From: Micrasema longulum
Taxonomy: Eukaryota > Arthropoda > Insecta > Trichoptera > Brachycentridae
Assembly: GCA_022494885.1 (NCBI GenBank)
Contig: JAGVSM010001651.1
Coordinates: 124,001-188,000 of the forward strand
DNA: 64,000 nucleotides
Direction of reading: 5' to 3'
This document shows, piece by piece, positions 44,791 through 55,897 of the stretch; position 1 is the first letter of the stretch; each line of letters begins with the position of its first letter. A program made the translations under genes and the position numbers. The notes beneath the pieces were generated by a model that saw nothing but the letters and a program-made list of their open reading frames with translations, made no database searches and had not been told where the DNA came from.

Positions 44791-44844
44791 AATTATTGCC
44801 TATTAATAACAATTTTGAAGGTATAACCACTTAACGACTTTTAT

Positions 44845-44888
44845 ATGTCAACCAGTTTCGAGACGTGCCCGTCTCTTCGTCATGACAT
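44845..44888 (-). ncRNA. Hammerhead-ribozyme-like motif H3, best stem II
   Basis: On the minus strand: ATGTC (44888-44884), ATGACGA (44883-44877), A, GAGACG-GGCA-CGTCTC (44875-44860), GAAA (44859-44856), CTGG, TT, GACAT (44849-44845). Stem II is a perfect six-base hairpin and ATGTC pairs with GACAT as stem I. The first core base is A in place of C, and stem III (ACTGGT) has one imperfect pair. A partial plus-strand copy (GTCCTGACAAAGAGACGGG) lies at about 45088-45106. Confidence 0.5.
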
Positions 44889-45284
44889 TATTTTACACCA
44901 AAATGCAAACCCCTCTATGCACTTTCACCAAAGTAGTAGTTGCACAAAAATATAAAACCAACGTGCTGATACGACACATGGCGTTAATGGCCAACACTAA
45001 CTTGGAGTGATAAATAGTTTTGAAAAGGGTGGAAGGAGTTCAAGTTTTTAACTACTTATTCCAAAAAATCCAATATTTTTAGTGTCCTGACAAAGAGACG
45101 GGAAAAAATGATGGGTGGTATTATACAACTATTAACAATTATTTAATAAAATGTTTTAACACAAATAGAATGCTTTAAATATTATTAATACCTACATCAT
45201 AACATTATTTCAAAAAATTTTTTTTTGGTGTTTAGAATGTGTTAACATATTTTTAAACAATTGAACGCTATGAATAATACCCTA

Positions 45285-45380
45285 AGACTACTACTACTAT
45301 CATACCCCATTTCCCCGTAGGGGGGTAGGCACCTAAATAGCGTCCTATTCGAGGAATAAGTGATGATGAATAAAATATGT
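45285..45380 (-). repeat. Fragment of CCCGTAGGGG-type insect repeat
   Basis: (CTA)n, ACCCCATTTCCCCGTAGGGG and GGTAGGCACC followed by GAATAAGTGATGATGAA resemble a SINE-like repeat I know from lepidopteran genomes (CCCTTCGGGGTAGGCAGAG-type). Orientation is uncertain. Confidence 0.35.
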
Positions 45381-45639
45381 TATAATAGTTGTAAATAATA
45401 AAAGATCGTTGAAGTTTCAAAGTATTTTATCATTGATCACCGGTTTTAAACACTTCCCGTACTGTGCAAAAATATCCTTACGGTGCTGTGTAGTTGACAT
45501 AAATACAAAAATGAGAGATTTTTAATAGAAAAAAATGAATAAACATCTAAAATTCCTTCAATTCTTTTCAGTTTAAGTCAAAAAAGATAACATTTTAAAT
45601 CTTATTTCTTAAACATGAAAAAAAAACATTAGTTTACGC

Positions 45640-45800
45640 TCGCAGCGCGAGCAAAACGTCCACTCTAAACGAATCTTGGAAGCTGGCGTACAGTACAGAA
45701 GTTCTGGCGACTTCGCGATACGCGCATCTGACGCGTGAAATTGCTTTTCACTCCCAAGCACACCTGCAGTATCAAAAGTGAGAAGTAGAAAAAATGTGAG
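45640..45800. other. CpG-richer island
   Basis: Contains a perfect hairpin GCTCGC-AGC-GCGAGC near 45640-45656, and several CG dinucleotides (CGACTTCGCGATACGCGCAT). No open frame. Candidate conserved or regulatory element, not more. Confidence 0.25.
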
Positions 45801-45804
45801 ACAA

Positions 45805-48415
45805 TCGTATTCGGTACTATTTTACTTTATACGCCGTGACATGCAACACATCGGAAAAAATTCAGATGTGTTGGTGATTTATTTTTAATTTCAGTTTAAA
45901 TGCTTTTTCTGTGCCCAATCAGAATTAGTTTTTTTGTAAATTTATAACGGAGGAATACCGAAAATTTAAACGTAGTATTTGTTATATCAGTGGCAAATCG
46001 TCTGTATAAGCGATAATGCGCAGCTTAACATTATATTTGACTATCCATAACAACGTGTAACGGTAATTTTATTTAAAAAAAAAACGAAAATCGTGCGAAC
46101 ACCACACACGATATCATTTAAAAAAGGAACATATTGATTAAAGTGACCATGAAATCCTTTGCACCTATTCAAATAATTATTATTTCTTATAAATCATTGC
46201 CCCATTTTGTGTTTTTCTTCAAATAGTAATAAAACAAGCCCAGCGCCGGCAAAGAGCTATAAAACTGGACGATTATTCCAGTTTTTTTCTTCATACAAAT
46301 AATTTTACAATATTTTGGACATCTTAAACCCGTGGCGGTTTTTTTTTCCTGGAATAAGCTTGCAGATTACAAAAAATATTTGAAGATTCACGAATTGCAA
46401 AACAGCATTTCGAATATTTTTTCTTAAGGGATATTTTTCTTTGACCAACATTGCTTTCATGCAGTCATATCGCAAGACATGTGGCACTCGACGCGGCTGT
46501 TTTTGGCATTATTTATTTCTGGAACAAATTGGTAGGTTTACATTTCAAACTTCTTATTTTTGACAAACTTTTATATTGGTTAAATATTAAAGTAATGGAT
46601 AATATAGCTACATAATATAATATATCACGAAGTTAATTATTATCGTCATTTAAGTTGATTTCATAGATAAGAGATGTTGTTGCATCTCACAGAACAACTG
46701 AAAAATTGCAATTTATGGTGTAAATGACTTATATTTTACTATGTAGGTAAAAACGTAAAATATATTTTTAAAGCTTACCTACAAATAAAATCACCGTTCA
46801 CTATTGTTTTATATTTATAGAAATATTAAAAGTTATAACATACAATGTGTGGTAGCTACACATCATCGGGAAGGGAGGGTTTATAGTTATGAAGCATTTG
46901 TTTGTTTATACCATATTGAAAAATCAAACATGTTTTTTAAGAAAGTAACCTTTGCGCGCAAACATTACTAAAACGCGAGGATATGAAATTCGTGTGATCA
47001 AATTCTCAAACGGCCAAGTCCTCCGTAGCGAATCTTTTCCTATGTCGATGTTATGAAAAGAGTAGGTACATATATATTGTAAGGGTCTACATACATCGAA
47101 CTAAATATAGACTGGGATATTGACTCAAGTAAGGGGGGTTTAGGAAAGTCACCGAGTCGAATAACCCTTGGTGAAAAATGCCCTGATTTCGCTGAAAGTT
47201 AACTCGATTTGTTAACGTGATACGGGTATTACTTACAATGTGACATTTTCATTTGTATTAATGATAATTCAAAAACAGTTTGAAGCAGGCCACACATAAA
47301 TATCTCATAGAAGTAGTCTATAAGATAAAAAATCAACTGGATGAAAAAAAAAAAAAAAATGTACAATTCAGCTATCGCCGTTACTCTCGCGAAAACCTAC
47401 AGATTAATTAGAAGGTTCTAAGAAACCTACACATTTAAACTTAAAGTCTAAATATATAAATGAGAGGAAAATAATCTTAGTATTGTGCTATTTTATATAT
47501 ATATAAAGCAAAATGGATATTTAATGTCCAATAAAAAGTCTTTTGTGTTTCAAATTCTCTTTATTTTGATATTCTTTTCGTCGTTCGTTATTTTACCATT
47601 TTGCCGACAAATCGACAATCCTGGAAGAGCTATAATCAGACCCATCTCTTCAATTCAGATCCACTTCAATGAATCTAAACTAGTGATGCGAATGACAAAA
47701 TTATGAAAATATTCGAATAGTGTACAACTGAACATTAAAAAAAACTATGGCTATTAATTTTGCTTTTCCATAATTTATTGCTCACCAAAAAAATCTCTCT
47801 TTTTTTAGTACATATCAATATCTACAGTTGAAGTTTATTTAAAAAAAAACAAATAAAATTGAACCCGTTATTTATGGACATATAAAATATTACATTTTCA
47901 ATAGAAATCGTCAAACACTCCAACGATAAGTACAACATCATAAAATTGTTTTACGGTTTGAATGAAATAAGATATTGATGTTATCAAATGCACTAAGCTC
48001 AATTCTATGTTTTGCTTAAAACAGTCAGACCGCTTTTATACAAAAAAACTGTATTTATCACCTTTTAAAAATGATGTCGATCACAAAAACGACATTTCTT
48101 AATTTGCAGAAAACACCCATGGCTCTAGAAATATCTTACGGTACTTTAAAAATTATTAAAACTAGTCAAATACATGTTGAGATTCTTGTTTGTAATCCAA
48201 AAAAAAACTAGTGTATTCATTGTTTATCATTTGTCAAAGTCGAAAACATTCCAACTGTTGTGTAGATTCAGTTACAAACTTATTCACAAAAGTGCTAATA
48301 TCTCAGTTTAACTTTTCTATGGCTGGCTGCTTTTTGCATAACTACGTTCAAATGCCAAAAGCAAAAAAATATATTAAAAACATTTTTGCGTTTATATGAT
48401 TCACCCAAAAATTCT
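45805..48415. other. AT-rich DNA without recognisable gene
   Basis: Short frames at 46305-46487 (-), 47485-47706 (+) and 48211-48399 (+) carry no family features. The second has a hydrophobic stretch but is T-rich by composition. Nothing called. Confidence 0.4.
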
Positions 48416-48417
48416 TA

Positions 48418-48545
48418 TTTTGGGAGATAATTTTCAACAAGTTGTAAATAACTCACTATTAAAAAAAGGCCCTCGAGTTGCGGTAGAGAAAGGTTCGAAC
48501 CTTTGATCTATGATTCCATGACACTAGCCATGGGACTACTATCCG
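48418..48545 (-). repeat. SINE-C copy
   Basis: TTCAACAAGTTGTAAATAAC, TCACTATTAAAAAAAGGCCC, then GAAAGGTTCGAACCTTTGAT and CATGACACTAGCCATGGGAC, the complement of the SINE-C body and head at 31.5 kb. A second AAAGTTTGAACCTCGCTCTACC near 48602 may be the remains of another copy. Confidence 0.65.
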
Positions 48546-48782
48546 GTTCCACTGGATAATATCGTGTTTTGATCCAGTTGAAAGTGTTGCAAACTATGAA
48601 ACCTAAAGTTTGAACCTCGCTCTACCACAACTTGTTTCTTATTTTTAGACTGTAATAAAGACAAAAAAAAATGCTTCAAAAATTTAAGTAATTGGGTAAA
48701 TAATAAATTATTTTGTTTTGTAAAAGAAAACAATAAAACTAATGTAAGTAAATATTTGTATTCAACCAATTACCGAATTTTT

Positions 48783-48825
48783 ATGTCTGCCGGTTTCGAG
48801 ACGTACCTATCTTTTCGTCATGGCA
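48783..48825 (-). ncRNA. Hammerhead-ribozyme-like motif H4, degenerate
   Basis: On the minus strand: ATGACGA (48821-48815), A, a stem II with four pairs left (AAGATAGG...TACGTCTC), GAAA (48797-48794), CCGG, then CA where NUH expects a U. The changed core base and triplet make activity unlikely. It is clearly homologous to H2 and H3. Confidence 0.4.
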
Positions 48826-48967
48826 CGAACTACACAAACATGCAAATACTAAAATACATTACCACCTGCACCGTAGTATACATAGTACGAACGTGCACCA
48901 AAAATTAGGCAAAAAATATTTAGTGGTATGCTGGAGAATAGGCGTGGGTGAAAAATGTACAGTTATT

Positions 48968-49138
48968 TATTTTTGCACCACAACAGGCCAGGAGGCCCAA
49001 TTACAGTGGTGAATTACATCACAGTACACCCAGGCTTGAGAAAAATCACATTTTAATTTTTGTGTTCTCACCGGGAATCGAACCCGGAACCTTTCGTGTG
49101 TGAGTCAAGCGTCTTGACCACTACACCACGGAGGCCGC
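48968..49138 (-). repeat. SINE-B, near full-length copy
   Basis: Complemented, the head GCCTCCGTGGTGTAGTGGTC, AAGACGCTTGACTCACACAC and box B GGTTCCGGGTTCGATTCCCG is followed by GAGAACACAAAAATTAAAAT, CCTGGGTGTACTGTGATGTA and GGGCCTCCTGGCCTGTTGTG. It is the best copy of the family. The open frame at 49060-49305 begins inside it and is spurious. Confidence 0.8.
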
Positions 49139-49149
49139 CAATACCGAAT

Positions 49150-49815
49150 CGCAAAGTGATCCGACTAAACACTGATTTTATAGCAAATCAAAAGAACTTC
49201 TCAGGTATGGTTCGTGGTTGTGACACTAAGCTGTGTTCCTGTATCTCTGTTTCTATCATGAAAATATTGAAAACACATTTATTAAATTCCACTAGGGTTT
49301 TCTAGCGAGTCAGAGCAAGTTCACAGGCATGATTTGTTAATGGTTCTAACGTTAATTGATTTTCAACCTTTTTTCCGTATCCAGACTGATAAAAAATACA
49401 GTTCTTTCTGTGAAACAGAACCAAAACTCTGGATGAGCATTTTTTTCAATAGCTACTCTCGGGTAAAACTTTTTAAAAGGAAATAAAGTGGAGATCAGTT
49501 TGCCTTATGATGTAGTGGTTGGCACATTTGCCGACCATGTCGAAGGTCTCACGTTCGATTTCTGTCAGGAGCAAAGTAAAACATTATTTTTTATGATACA
49601 GTTAGGGATACTTTATCGTTTTTTTGTAATATGTGTCTGCACGCATAAATAAATATAAAAAATAAATAAATGGTGATTCACTGCAATACTTCACTATCCA
49701 TGGACTGGCACCTGAAATGTAATACTGATCACCTCACGTTCATGAAACAGACGATAAAAATAGTTGGCATTGGTATACCAATGCAGTGCCTTTTGCACCA
49801 TTGAGTTCGGAAAAG
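49150..49815 (+). repeat. SINE-A with long upstream composite repeat
   Basis: 49320-49490 (TTCACAGGCATGATTTGTTA, AGCTACTCTCGGGTAAAAC) parallels 23.1-23.4 kb complemented. The tRNA-like head follows at 49500-49570 (CTTATGATGTAGTGGTTGGC, GTCTCACGTTCGATTTC), then the SINE-A body at 49680-49815 (CATGGACTGGCACCTGAAAT, ACTGATCACC, ACCAATGCAGTGCCTTTTGC). The head-body gap (49580-49670) holds an AAAT-rich insertion. Confidence 0.65.
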
Positions 49816-49819
49816 TAAA

Positions 49820-50470
49820 CCTTTTATTCGTTGTATTTTGATTATGCGCTGATTTATGAACTCTTTATATGCTAATTTGCATCCAGTTAAATTCAATTCG
49901 TAAAAATATTTGGAAAAATGTAAATAACAAAACTATTCAAATAATACGCGCATTTTTCAATTTTTTGAAACATATTAACACTTAGAGCGCGTTAAAAGGT
50001 TCTTATATATTGCTTCGATTGTTTCATACTTAACCTACATTAATAATTATTTTATTTGAAAAACGTTACATATTAATGAGATATTAATATAAAATAAAAA
50101 CTCTTATTATTATTCGATTATAAGAACCTGTTCTGTCTGAACAAATTTTTCGCATCGCTTATCCAAAGGCTTCACGCAAGTGTTAGCGGGCGGTCTCTGG
50201 AAAGGGGGATTGCCAATATACGAATATACTAATATTTATTCCGGCCATTTGGAAAAGCTCTGTCAACACGATTGAGCCGCGCGCGGCAGCCACTTGATAT
50301 TTACAAATCGAAGCGTGTTGAACACCGAAATATATTGATTTACATGATTGTATCAGATTATAACACATACAAGTTGAGTTCTCAAAGCAAACGTGATCAA
50401 AACCCCTCGGGCGCTAAGGAATATAACATGGGTGGAGCTCACTAATCGAATAGTATATTATACAGATTAA
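49820..50470. other. Unassigned DNA with GC-richer patch
   Basis: 50160-50300 is GC-richer (AGCCGCGCGCGGCAGCCACT contains a CGCGCG run). The 61-codon minus frame at 50183-50368 has no known domain. Confidence 0.3.
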
Positions 50471-50473
50471 GTT

Positions 50474-51156
50474 CTATTGCATAAGTTTTTTATGCTTTGT
50501 TTTCTTCTTATTTTCCACATCCGCTCCTAAGTGGAGCATGTGGACATCACTAGTTGCCGCAGCCAGCATTTTTGCTTCTTTCCACGTCAATTCAGCGCAC
50601 CTTAGTTCCGCTGAATAAAGTCGAAAGATCGTCATCGACGGCCTTCCAGGACGGCTTGAGCCTGCAGGTTTAAATAAAAGGCAACTTAGGATAAGGTTCT
50701 CCCGAGACATGCGCAGCACGTGTCCAAGCCAGGTCTACTGACGCATCCTCAAGACGCTCGTTATCGGACTTCAATGTTAGTTATAAAATCGAACCATCTT
50801 AAACCTAATATTCTTCTCAAACACTTACTCCTAAACTTAGAAATTTAAAATTCGCACCTATATAGGAGTACTGGCATTATACAAGATTTGAATAATCGGC
50901 ATTTCGTTTTGACTGAGTATAGACTAGACTTCCAGACAACTAGCATCATGTTAAAAGTTGCTCCAGCAATTTTTAGGCGGGTCGCGAGCTCTTTGTGCAT
51001 GCTTCCATTCTCAGTTTTGTGAACTCCCAAGTATTTTAAAGCTGTCAACTTTCTCAATCCTTCGTTCATTTTTATAGATATGCTGATCAGGGTCGGGATA
51101 GGATTTGTTGCACATAATCTGTCTTTAAAAAAAAAAAAACTTATATTATTTTGCAT
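50474..51156 (-). pseudogene. RTE-like LINE, RT C-terminal fragment
   Basis: Two minus-strand frames form one element. The upstream part (51156-50845) has ALKYLGVHKTENGSMHKELA, then ARLKIAGATFNMM-type thumb sequence and CIMPVLLYRCEF. The downstream part (50719-50474) has LRMSRENLILSCLLF, SSRPGRPSMTIFRL and ELTWKEAKMLAA, the terminal GRP block of such LINEs. Between them (50720-50845) the sequence LRWFDFITN appears in another frame, so there is at least one shift and stops. Palm and endonuclease are missing. It abuts a SINE-B copy on the right. Confidence 0.75.
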
Positions 51157-51159
51157 TGT

Positions 51160-51290
51160 CTAATGCTTCTTAAATGGCTAAGACACTTGACTCGCGCACG
51201 GAAGGCTCAAGGTTCTATTCCCGGTGAGAACACAAAAATCAATTTCTTGAGCTTGGATGTTCTGTGCTTGTCCCCTTGTCCTTACCATGG
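51160..51290 (+). repeat. SINE-B copy
   Basis: CTTAAATGGCTAAGACACTT, GACTCGCGCACGGAAGGCTC, box B-like AAGGTTCTATTCCCGG, then GAGAACACAAAAATCAATTT and CTTGAGCTTGG. It directly follows the truncated LINE. The 93-codon minus frame across it is incidental. Confidence 0.7.
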
Positions 51291-51519
51291 AGACAATAAA
51301 GGGAAGGGGGATGGAGTTTAGAGCGTCAGTGTAAGGGACGTTGAAAGTTGTAAATGTAAATATTTGTTTGCGCTTTTCCTTACTGAATTTGATTAGTAGA
51401 GGAAGAAATATAATCGATTCGTAATGAAAAAAAATGCCTGCTTGTATGAGTGAATTCAAAGAAAAACATAAAGTCTTTAAAACGGATTCGGGTATGTGGT
51501 GGATGCTTTAAATGTGTGA

Positions 51520-51690
51520 TAATTCATCACTATTATTAGGCCTTCTGACGTGTTGTGGGGTAAAAATAATAATAATTACCCTTTCCGCACCTAGTGATGT
51601 ATAGGGCACTGCATTAGTAAACCAAACGTAGCGTTTTTTGATCATCTGTTACATGAAGGTAAGGTGATTTGTCTTACGTTTCAGTACCTG
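51520..51690 (-). repeat. SINE-A 3-prime half
   Basis: ACCCTTTCCGCACCTAGTGA, TGTATAGGGCACTGCATTAG, GATCATCTGTTACATGAAGG and GATTTGTCTTACGTTTCAGT are the complemented SINE-A body and 3-prime end. The head is missing on the right. Confidence 0.7.
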
Positions 51691-51859
51691 TGCGTTGCTT
51701 GAAAAAACTAAAATTAAACAGCCTATCTTGACAAAAACGAAAAAAAAACTTGTTTTTTTTTTATTTTTAAAATAATATGTTTAACGTTTGAGTTGGACAA
51801 TTGTTGCGTTTTCGTCAAAATTACTCATTTGATTGAGTAGTCATCATGTGTTTTTTAAT

Positions 51860-52095
51860 GTTTTTTTTTTTTTTTTTTTAGAGTCTTTATTCAATAAAAT
51901 ATACATATTATTACATTATAATACATTATAAAGAAAACAAAGTATTAAGATATATTTTGTCCCGATAAACTATTCAATAATAGTTTGTCATCGGGTGCCC
52001 AGACATTAGTTTTAATTAATTATCAAATAAGAAGAGTACAGACATAATACTGTATACGTATAAAATAATAAACATAAAAATAGTTTAAAGATTTT
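51860..52095 (-). mobile_element. Poly(A)-tailed retroelement 3-prime end, second copy
   Basis: Over 90% identical by eye to 33405-33640: AGAGTCTTTATTCAATAAAA, GTCCCGATAAACTATTCAAT, AATAGTTTGTCATCGGGTGC, ACAGACATAATACTGTATAC. A longer T run (51862-51880) on its left is the complemented poly(A) tail, so this copy is the younger-looking one. Confidence 0.65.
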
Positions 52096-52099
52096 TTTT

Positions 52100-53570
52100 T
52101 TTTTTAAGTAAGAAAATAGAGTAAAATAATACAATTAAAATTAAAGAATAGTAATTTACTTAAATATATTTTAAATATATTTTAAATATAAGAAAGAAAA
52201 AAAAAATAATAGACACATATATAAATAGTGTGTGCTCATAAATGTAATCAAAACAAGATTAAAAAATAAATTAAACAAGGTAAAGTAAATCTAGAATTTC
52301 AATTCATATCTACAGAAAAAAAAAAAAATAATAAGAAAATTAAAAGTACATATTAAAATTAAGATCTAACATTTTACATTTGTAAATGAAATAAGAAAGT
52401 AAGAAAGTAATAAAAGAAAAGAAAAGGTTAACCCAAGAAAATAACAAAAATGTAATTAATGAGGGATAAAAATTTTTTTTTTCAAAAAATGTATATATGT
52501 AAAAAAATAATAATAAGTAAAAAATATTAAAAAATTTAAAAAATGTATTACATAAATATTACATAAATAATAAATCAATATAGGAACGTTTTATCTACTA
52601 ACCACTTACGTAATAGAAACTTAATTTTATTTTTACTATGACATGTTTTCATGTCAAGTGGCAACAAATTAAATACTTTTGGAACAATATAATCCAACGT
52701 ACGTTGTCCATATTTATTTTTAAATTTTGGTTAATTTTTAATTCATCCCCAATACTATTTTTTTAAAAGTCAAGTTAGTCGTTGTGGTTTTTATCTATTG
52801 AAAATTATTTTTGACTATCATACCTTTGCTTTTGATTTTTAAATTCGGTAGGGTTGTTGTTGTCTGTTTTTATATTTGTATTTGTCAGTATTTTTGTCAC
52901 TGTAATATCACCGTCTTGTATGTTGTTTGAATTTTTTATGCAAATTATCGTCGCAATAGGGAAATATAAATGAATACCGATAAAAACATATGATATGCAT
53001 TTAGAATAATTAGTTGTTTTTTCGAAATCAATATGGATATTGTGGAAAAATGTTTTCATATATAAAGTCAAAAAATAAATTTTTAAAATAAAACATGTCT
53101 CTAGAAAAACGCGACATGTTTGGCCTTGATAGTTGTAACGTTAAGGTTCGTGACAATTTCTTAAATAAATTTGAATGGTCAAAACAAATAAACATGAATC
53201 GTGACGTATTAAGGGCGTGGCCAATGGAATGGCCGTTTTTGCGGGAATTCGAAGTTGTAATTTGAAAATGTTTTTTATGCTACTCAAAAGTAACTTTTTA
53301 TTTTATTTTAATGAGTATTTCATAGACTTTTGTCGCTTTAAAAATGTTAAAAAAAGTAAAATCTCTTTTCTCATGCAGTATTTTATGTTAAATAGGAATG
53401 TTTTTTGTACAGTTTTAGGGATCAAGTAGGGAGAGTTAAATGTTTTATTTGATTTGGTTTCCTTTGTATTCTCGTTATGTTTGTCCTGTTACATATTTTT
53501 TTTATCTTTATTGATACATACGTTTTAGATAATCGTCTTAAAGTTTGGGGATAAGATTCTAACATTTGAG
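52100..53570. other. AT-rich DNA, nothing recognised
   Basis: Extremely A-rich at 52100-52560. The frame at 52805-53071 (-) and that at 53217-53429 (+) show no family features. Confidence 0.4.
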
Positions 53571-53574
53571 TAAT

Positions 53575-53700
53575 ATTTTGCGTATATTTATTTATTTATT
53601 TATTTATTATCATTATATTACATACACAAAATTATAATTTATGTAAAGTTGCTTTGACTGTCTAACTAGGGCTATTTACCCCGTTCTAAAACAGTCAAAA
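53575..53700 (-). repeat. LINE-like 3-prime UTR with (AAAT)n tail
   Basis: (ATTT)n at 53588-53608 is followed by GTAAAGTTGCTTTGACTGTC and TAGGGCTATTTACCCCG. Read on the minus strand this is a UTR ending in a tetranucleotide tail, as at 30.3 and 36.3 kb. Confidence 0.4.
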
Positions 53701-53744
53701 AAATATAAAAAACAGTAATCAATTTATAGAAACAGTTATATAGA

Positions 53745-54150
53745 TACAGGACAAAGTGAAAAACAAAGTAAAAAATGGAGTAAAAACATGGTAAAAATTG
53801 TAATAAAAACATAGTAAAAATGTAGTAAAAACATAGTAAAAAATGTAGTAAAAAAACGTAGCAAAAAAAATATATTATTAAAACAAAGTAATAAATGCAG
53901 TGAAAACATAGTAAAAAAAAAAAAAACCATGAAAATATATAAATATGTCTCTAAAAATATTTTGAAACTCAGTAAAATGCAAAATAAAAACAGAATACAT
54001 AGTAAGAAACATATTTAAAGTCATAATAAAAAAATGAATGTATGTTGTATGGCAAAAAGCATATTTAAAGAAAGAAAAAAAAAACTGCATATTAAAAAAT
54101 AAAGTAAAAGATGTAATAAAAATTTAAAAAAATAAATACATGGTTAAAAC
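53745..54150. repeat. Degenerate ACATAGTAAAAA-type array
   Basis: Units such as AAAACATAGTAAAAATGTAG recur with loose 12-16 bp periodicity, parallel to 44.33-44.67 kb. F- and L-rich minus-strand frames across it are compositional. Confidence 0.6.
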
Positions 54151-54289
54151 AAGTTAAAAAGTATATATATATACCTCTGAGGATTATATCTTAATATACC
54201 AGTATCTGCATAAAGAAAAAATATATTTTTAAAAAGATATCTTAACCTTTTTGACTGTTTAACATAAGATGTGAACAACTTTCGGAAAT

Positions 54290-54480
54290 TGTAAAAATGA
54301 GAAGAGATTAACATTAAACAGAATGAGGAATCTTACTATCTTATGATAGATCATAAACCTTGTCAATACCTCGACCTCGACTATACAATTCATAGCCTTA
54401 TAATTTTTTCCATCTCGATTTGAATATCTGTGAAAAACAATTTATTCTTCTTTGTTGAGTTTGTCTATTTACATATAAGT
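54290..54480 (+). repeat. Very diverged FR copy
   Basis: GATCATAAACCTTGTCAATA, CCTCGAC, TTTTCCATCTCGATTTG and TTGAGTTTGTC echo the FR end with many changes. Tentative. Confidence 0.25.
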
Positions 54481-54484
54481 ATTT

Positions 54485-55130
54485 TCTTAGATTTTTAACG
54501 GAAAATCAAAGCTGCTATGCTTGTAGGCTAACTTCATTACAGTGTAATCTTGTATCTGTCAACAAAAGGTCCCTAGCGACACTGGCTGTGAGAAAGATAT
54601 TGTATATTTATATTGAGAAAGGAGAAAATTTGATAAAACAAAATAATACTAGGATCGTGGCGTTATTTATCCTGATTCAATACCATTAAAGAATGGCACT
54701 AGGACAGTAAGCATGCGTGGGTTAGGTATTTTATACCATTCAAAAACACGTTTTTTGTAGGTAGATGAATCAACAATACCTCAAATGACACGACTTTGTC
54801 CACCTCCAATTTTTATCTCCGACTTAATTTACAAATTTATGATGTATGCAGACAATGGGTAGAGTTCAATTTATAATTTGGTAAAGTATCCAAAATATAT
54901 TTTTTACTTGATAAACTATTTTTTTTATATTTTTATAATGATAAGTAATTGAGCAGTAAGTAGTAATTAAGTAATATTTTTTTTTGTAATAAAAAAATAA
55001 ATTTACTTCTAAATAAATAATTTATAAATAAGTGATGTCCCATCTCTGTTGTAATGAATTTCTTTTCATGTTCCTAACCATGTCACCAAAAGTCAAAATC
55101 TGCTATTTATTAAATCTTCTAAGAGCAACT
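54485..55130. other. AT-rich DNA, nothing recognised
   Basis: CCCATCTCTGTTGTAATG near 55039 may be an isolated FR end. No gene. Confidence 0.35.
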
Positions 55131-55134
55131 TTTG

Positions 55135-55470
55135 TTTTTATGCCCCAATGTCCAGAATGTGTAGATTGGTCAATTCGTCACACTACTTGGAATTCTTTGG
55201 GATAGATCTTTCGGCTTTTTGTAGATCTCTTCGCGACTAAAACAGCGTGGGATGAAGTTGGATTGTCATGGTTTAACTCGAAATCTTATGTTTTTAGTTT
55301 TTATGAATAAATTGTAAACCATTATTGTATTGCCCTTGTTTGTCTTTGCAACATAGATTTATGTTTTTTTTGTTCAGTTTCTTGTATTTATGTTTCTTCA
55401 TGTGACTATTATAATTGGCTTAGGCCGCTGTATATATAATATATAAACAAATAAAAAAAATATATAGAAA
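55135..55470 (+). mobile_element. LINE-like 3-prime end, shared with 63.76-64.0 kb
   Basis: TTTGGGATAGATCTTTCGGC, TTTGTAGATCTCTTCGCGAC, AAAACAGCGTGGGATGAAG, GATTGTCATGGTTTAACTCG and ATTGCCCTTGTTTGTCTTTG recur complemented at the right edge of the window. It ends in TAATTGGCTTAGGCCGCTGT, a TATA run and an AAATAAAA tail. The end of an ORF may lie in it, but I cannot assign a frame with confidence. Confidence 0.55.
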
Positions 55471-55594
55471 ATAACTGCTTAATATTTTACTTATTCCGGC
55501 TTGTATAGAAATCCTCAATCATTAAACGGCAATTATTTTTGCACAGCAACAAACTTTGTAAATATTTTTTGTAATAATAATAACTTAAGTTGGT

Positions 55595-55636
55595 TTAAAA
55601 ATGTCTTAACATGACGAAACGCGTCACAATATACCC
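55595..55636 (+). ncRNA. Hammerhead-ribozyme-like motif H6
   Basis: GTC-TTAACAT-GAC (55603-55615) precedes GAAA (55616-55619), CGCG and TC. GAAACGCGTC is the exact stem III and cleavage-triplet sequence of known dimer-type hammerheads. The CTGANGA core upstream is decayed (TTTAAAAA), so this copy is not expected to cleave. Confidence 0.35.
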
Positions 55637-55693
55637 TCTTGCATATTTAAAAAAAAACAAATCAGAATAAAAATCCAATAAACGTGTTTTGTT

Positions 55694-55885
55694 TTGGATG
55701 CATTAACAAATTTAATTCACAAAGACAAGTTTGCATCTGAAGAAAATAAAATTAATCACATAGCCAACTCAATACAAATTAATATGAAAATCGCACACAG
55801 CAAGAACAATAAATATTATGAATTCGGTAATGTATCCAAAATAAAACAAGTATATTGGATTATAATTCTACTTTACTTTTTATAA
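55694..55885 (+). pseudogene. Possible Penelope-like coding remnant
   Basis: A 63-codon frame lies between two inverted hammerhead-like motifs. Its stretch FASEENKINHIANSIQIN loosely resembles the segment between the RT and GIY-YIG domains of Penelope-like elements (E-I-x-x-I-x-x-I-A-x-x-N). No RT or GIY-YIG catalytic motif is present. The resemblance is weak; compositional K/I/N richness could explain it. Confidence 0.15.
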
Positions 55886-55897
55886 TATAAACAAAGG

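Noticed and set aside
46305..46487. 60-codon minus-strand frame as a possible hAT transposase end
   Set aside because: Only a vague resemblance; the characteristic dimerisation motif is not present.
49060..49305. 81-codon plus-strand frame
   Set aside because: It starts inside the complemented box B of a SINE-B copy and has no independent support.
53736..54090. Overlapping F/L-rich minus-strand frames resembling membrane proteins
   Set aside because: Same compositional artefact over the ACATAGTAAAAA-type array.
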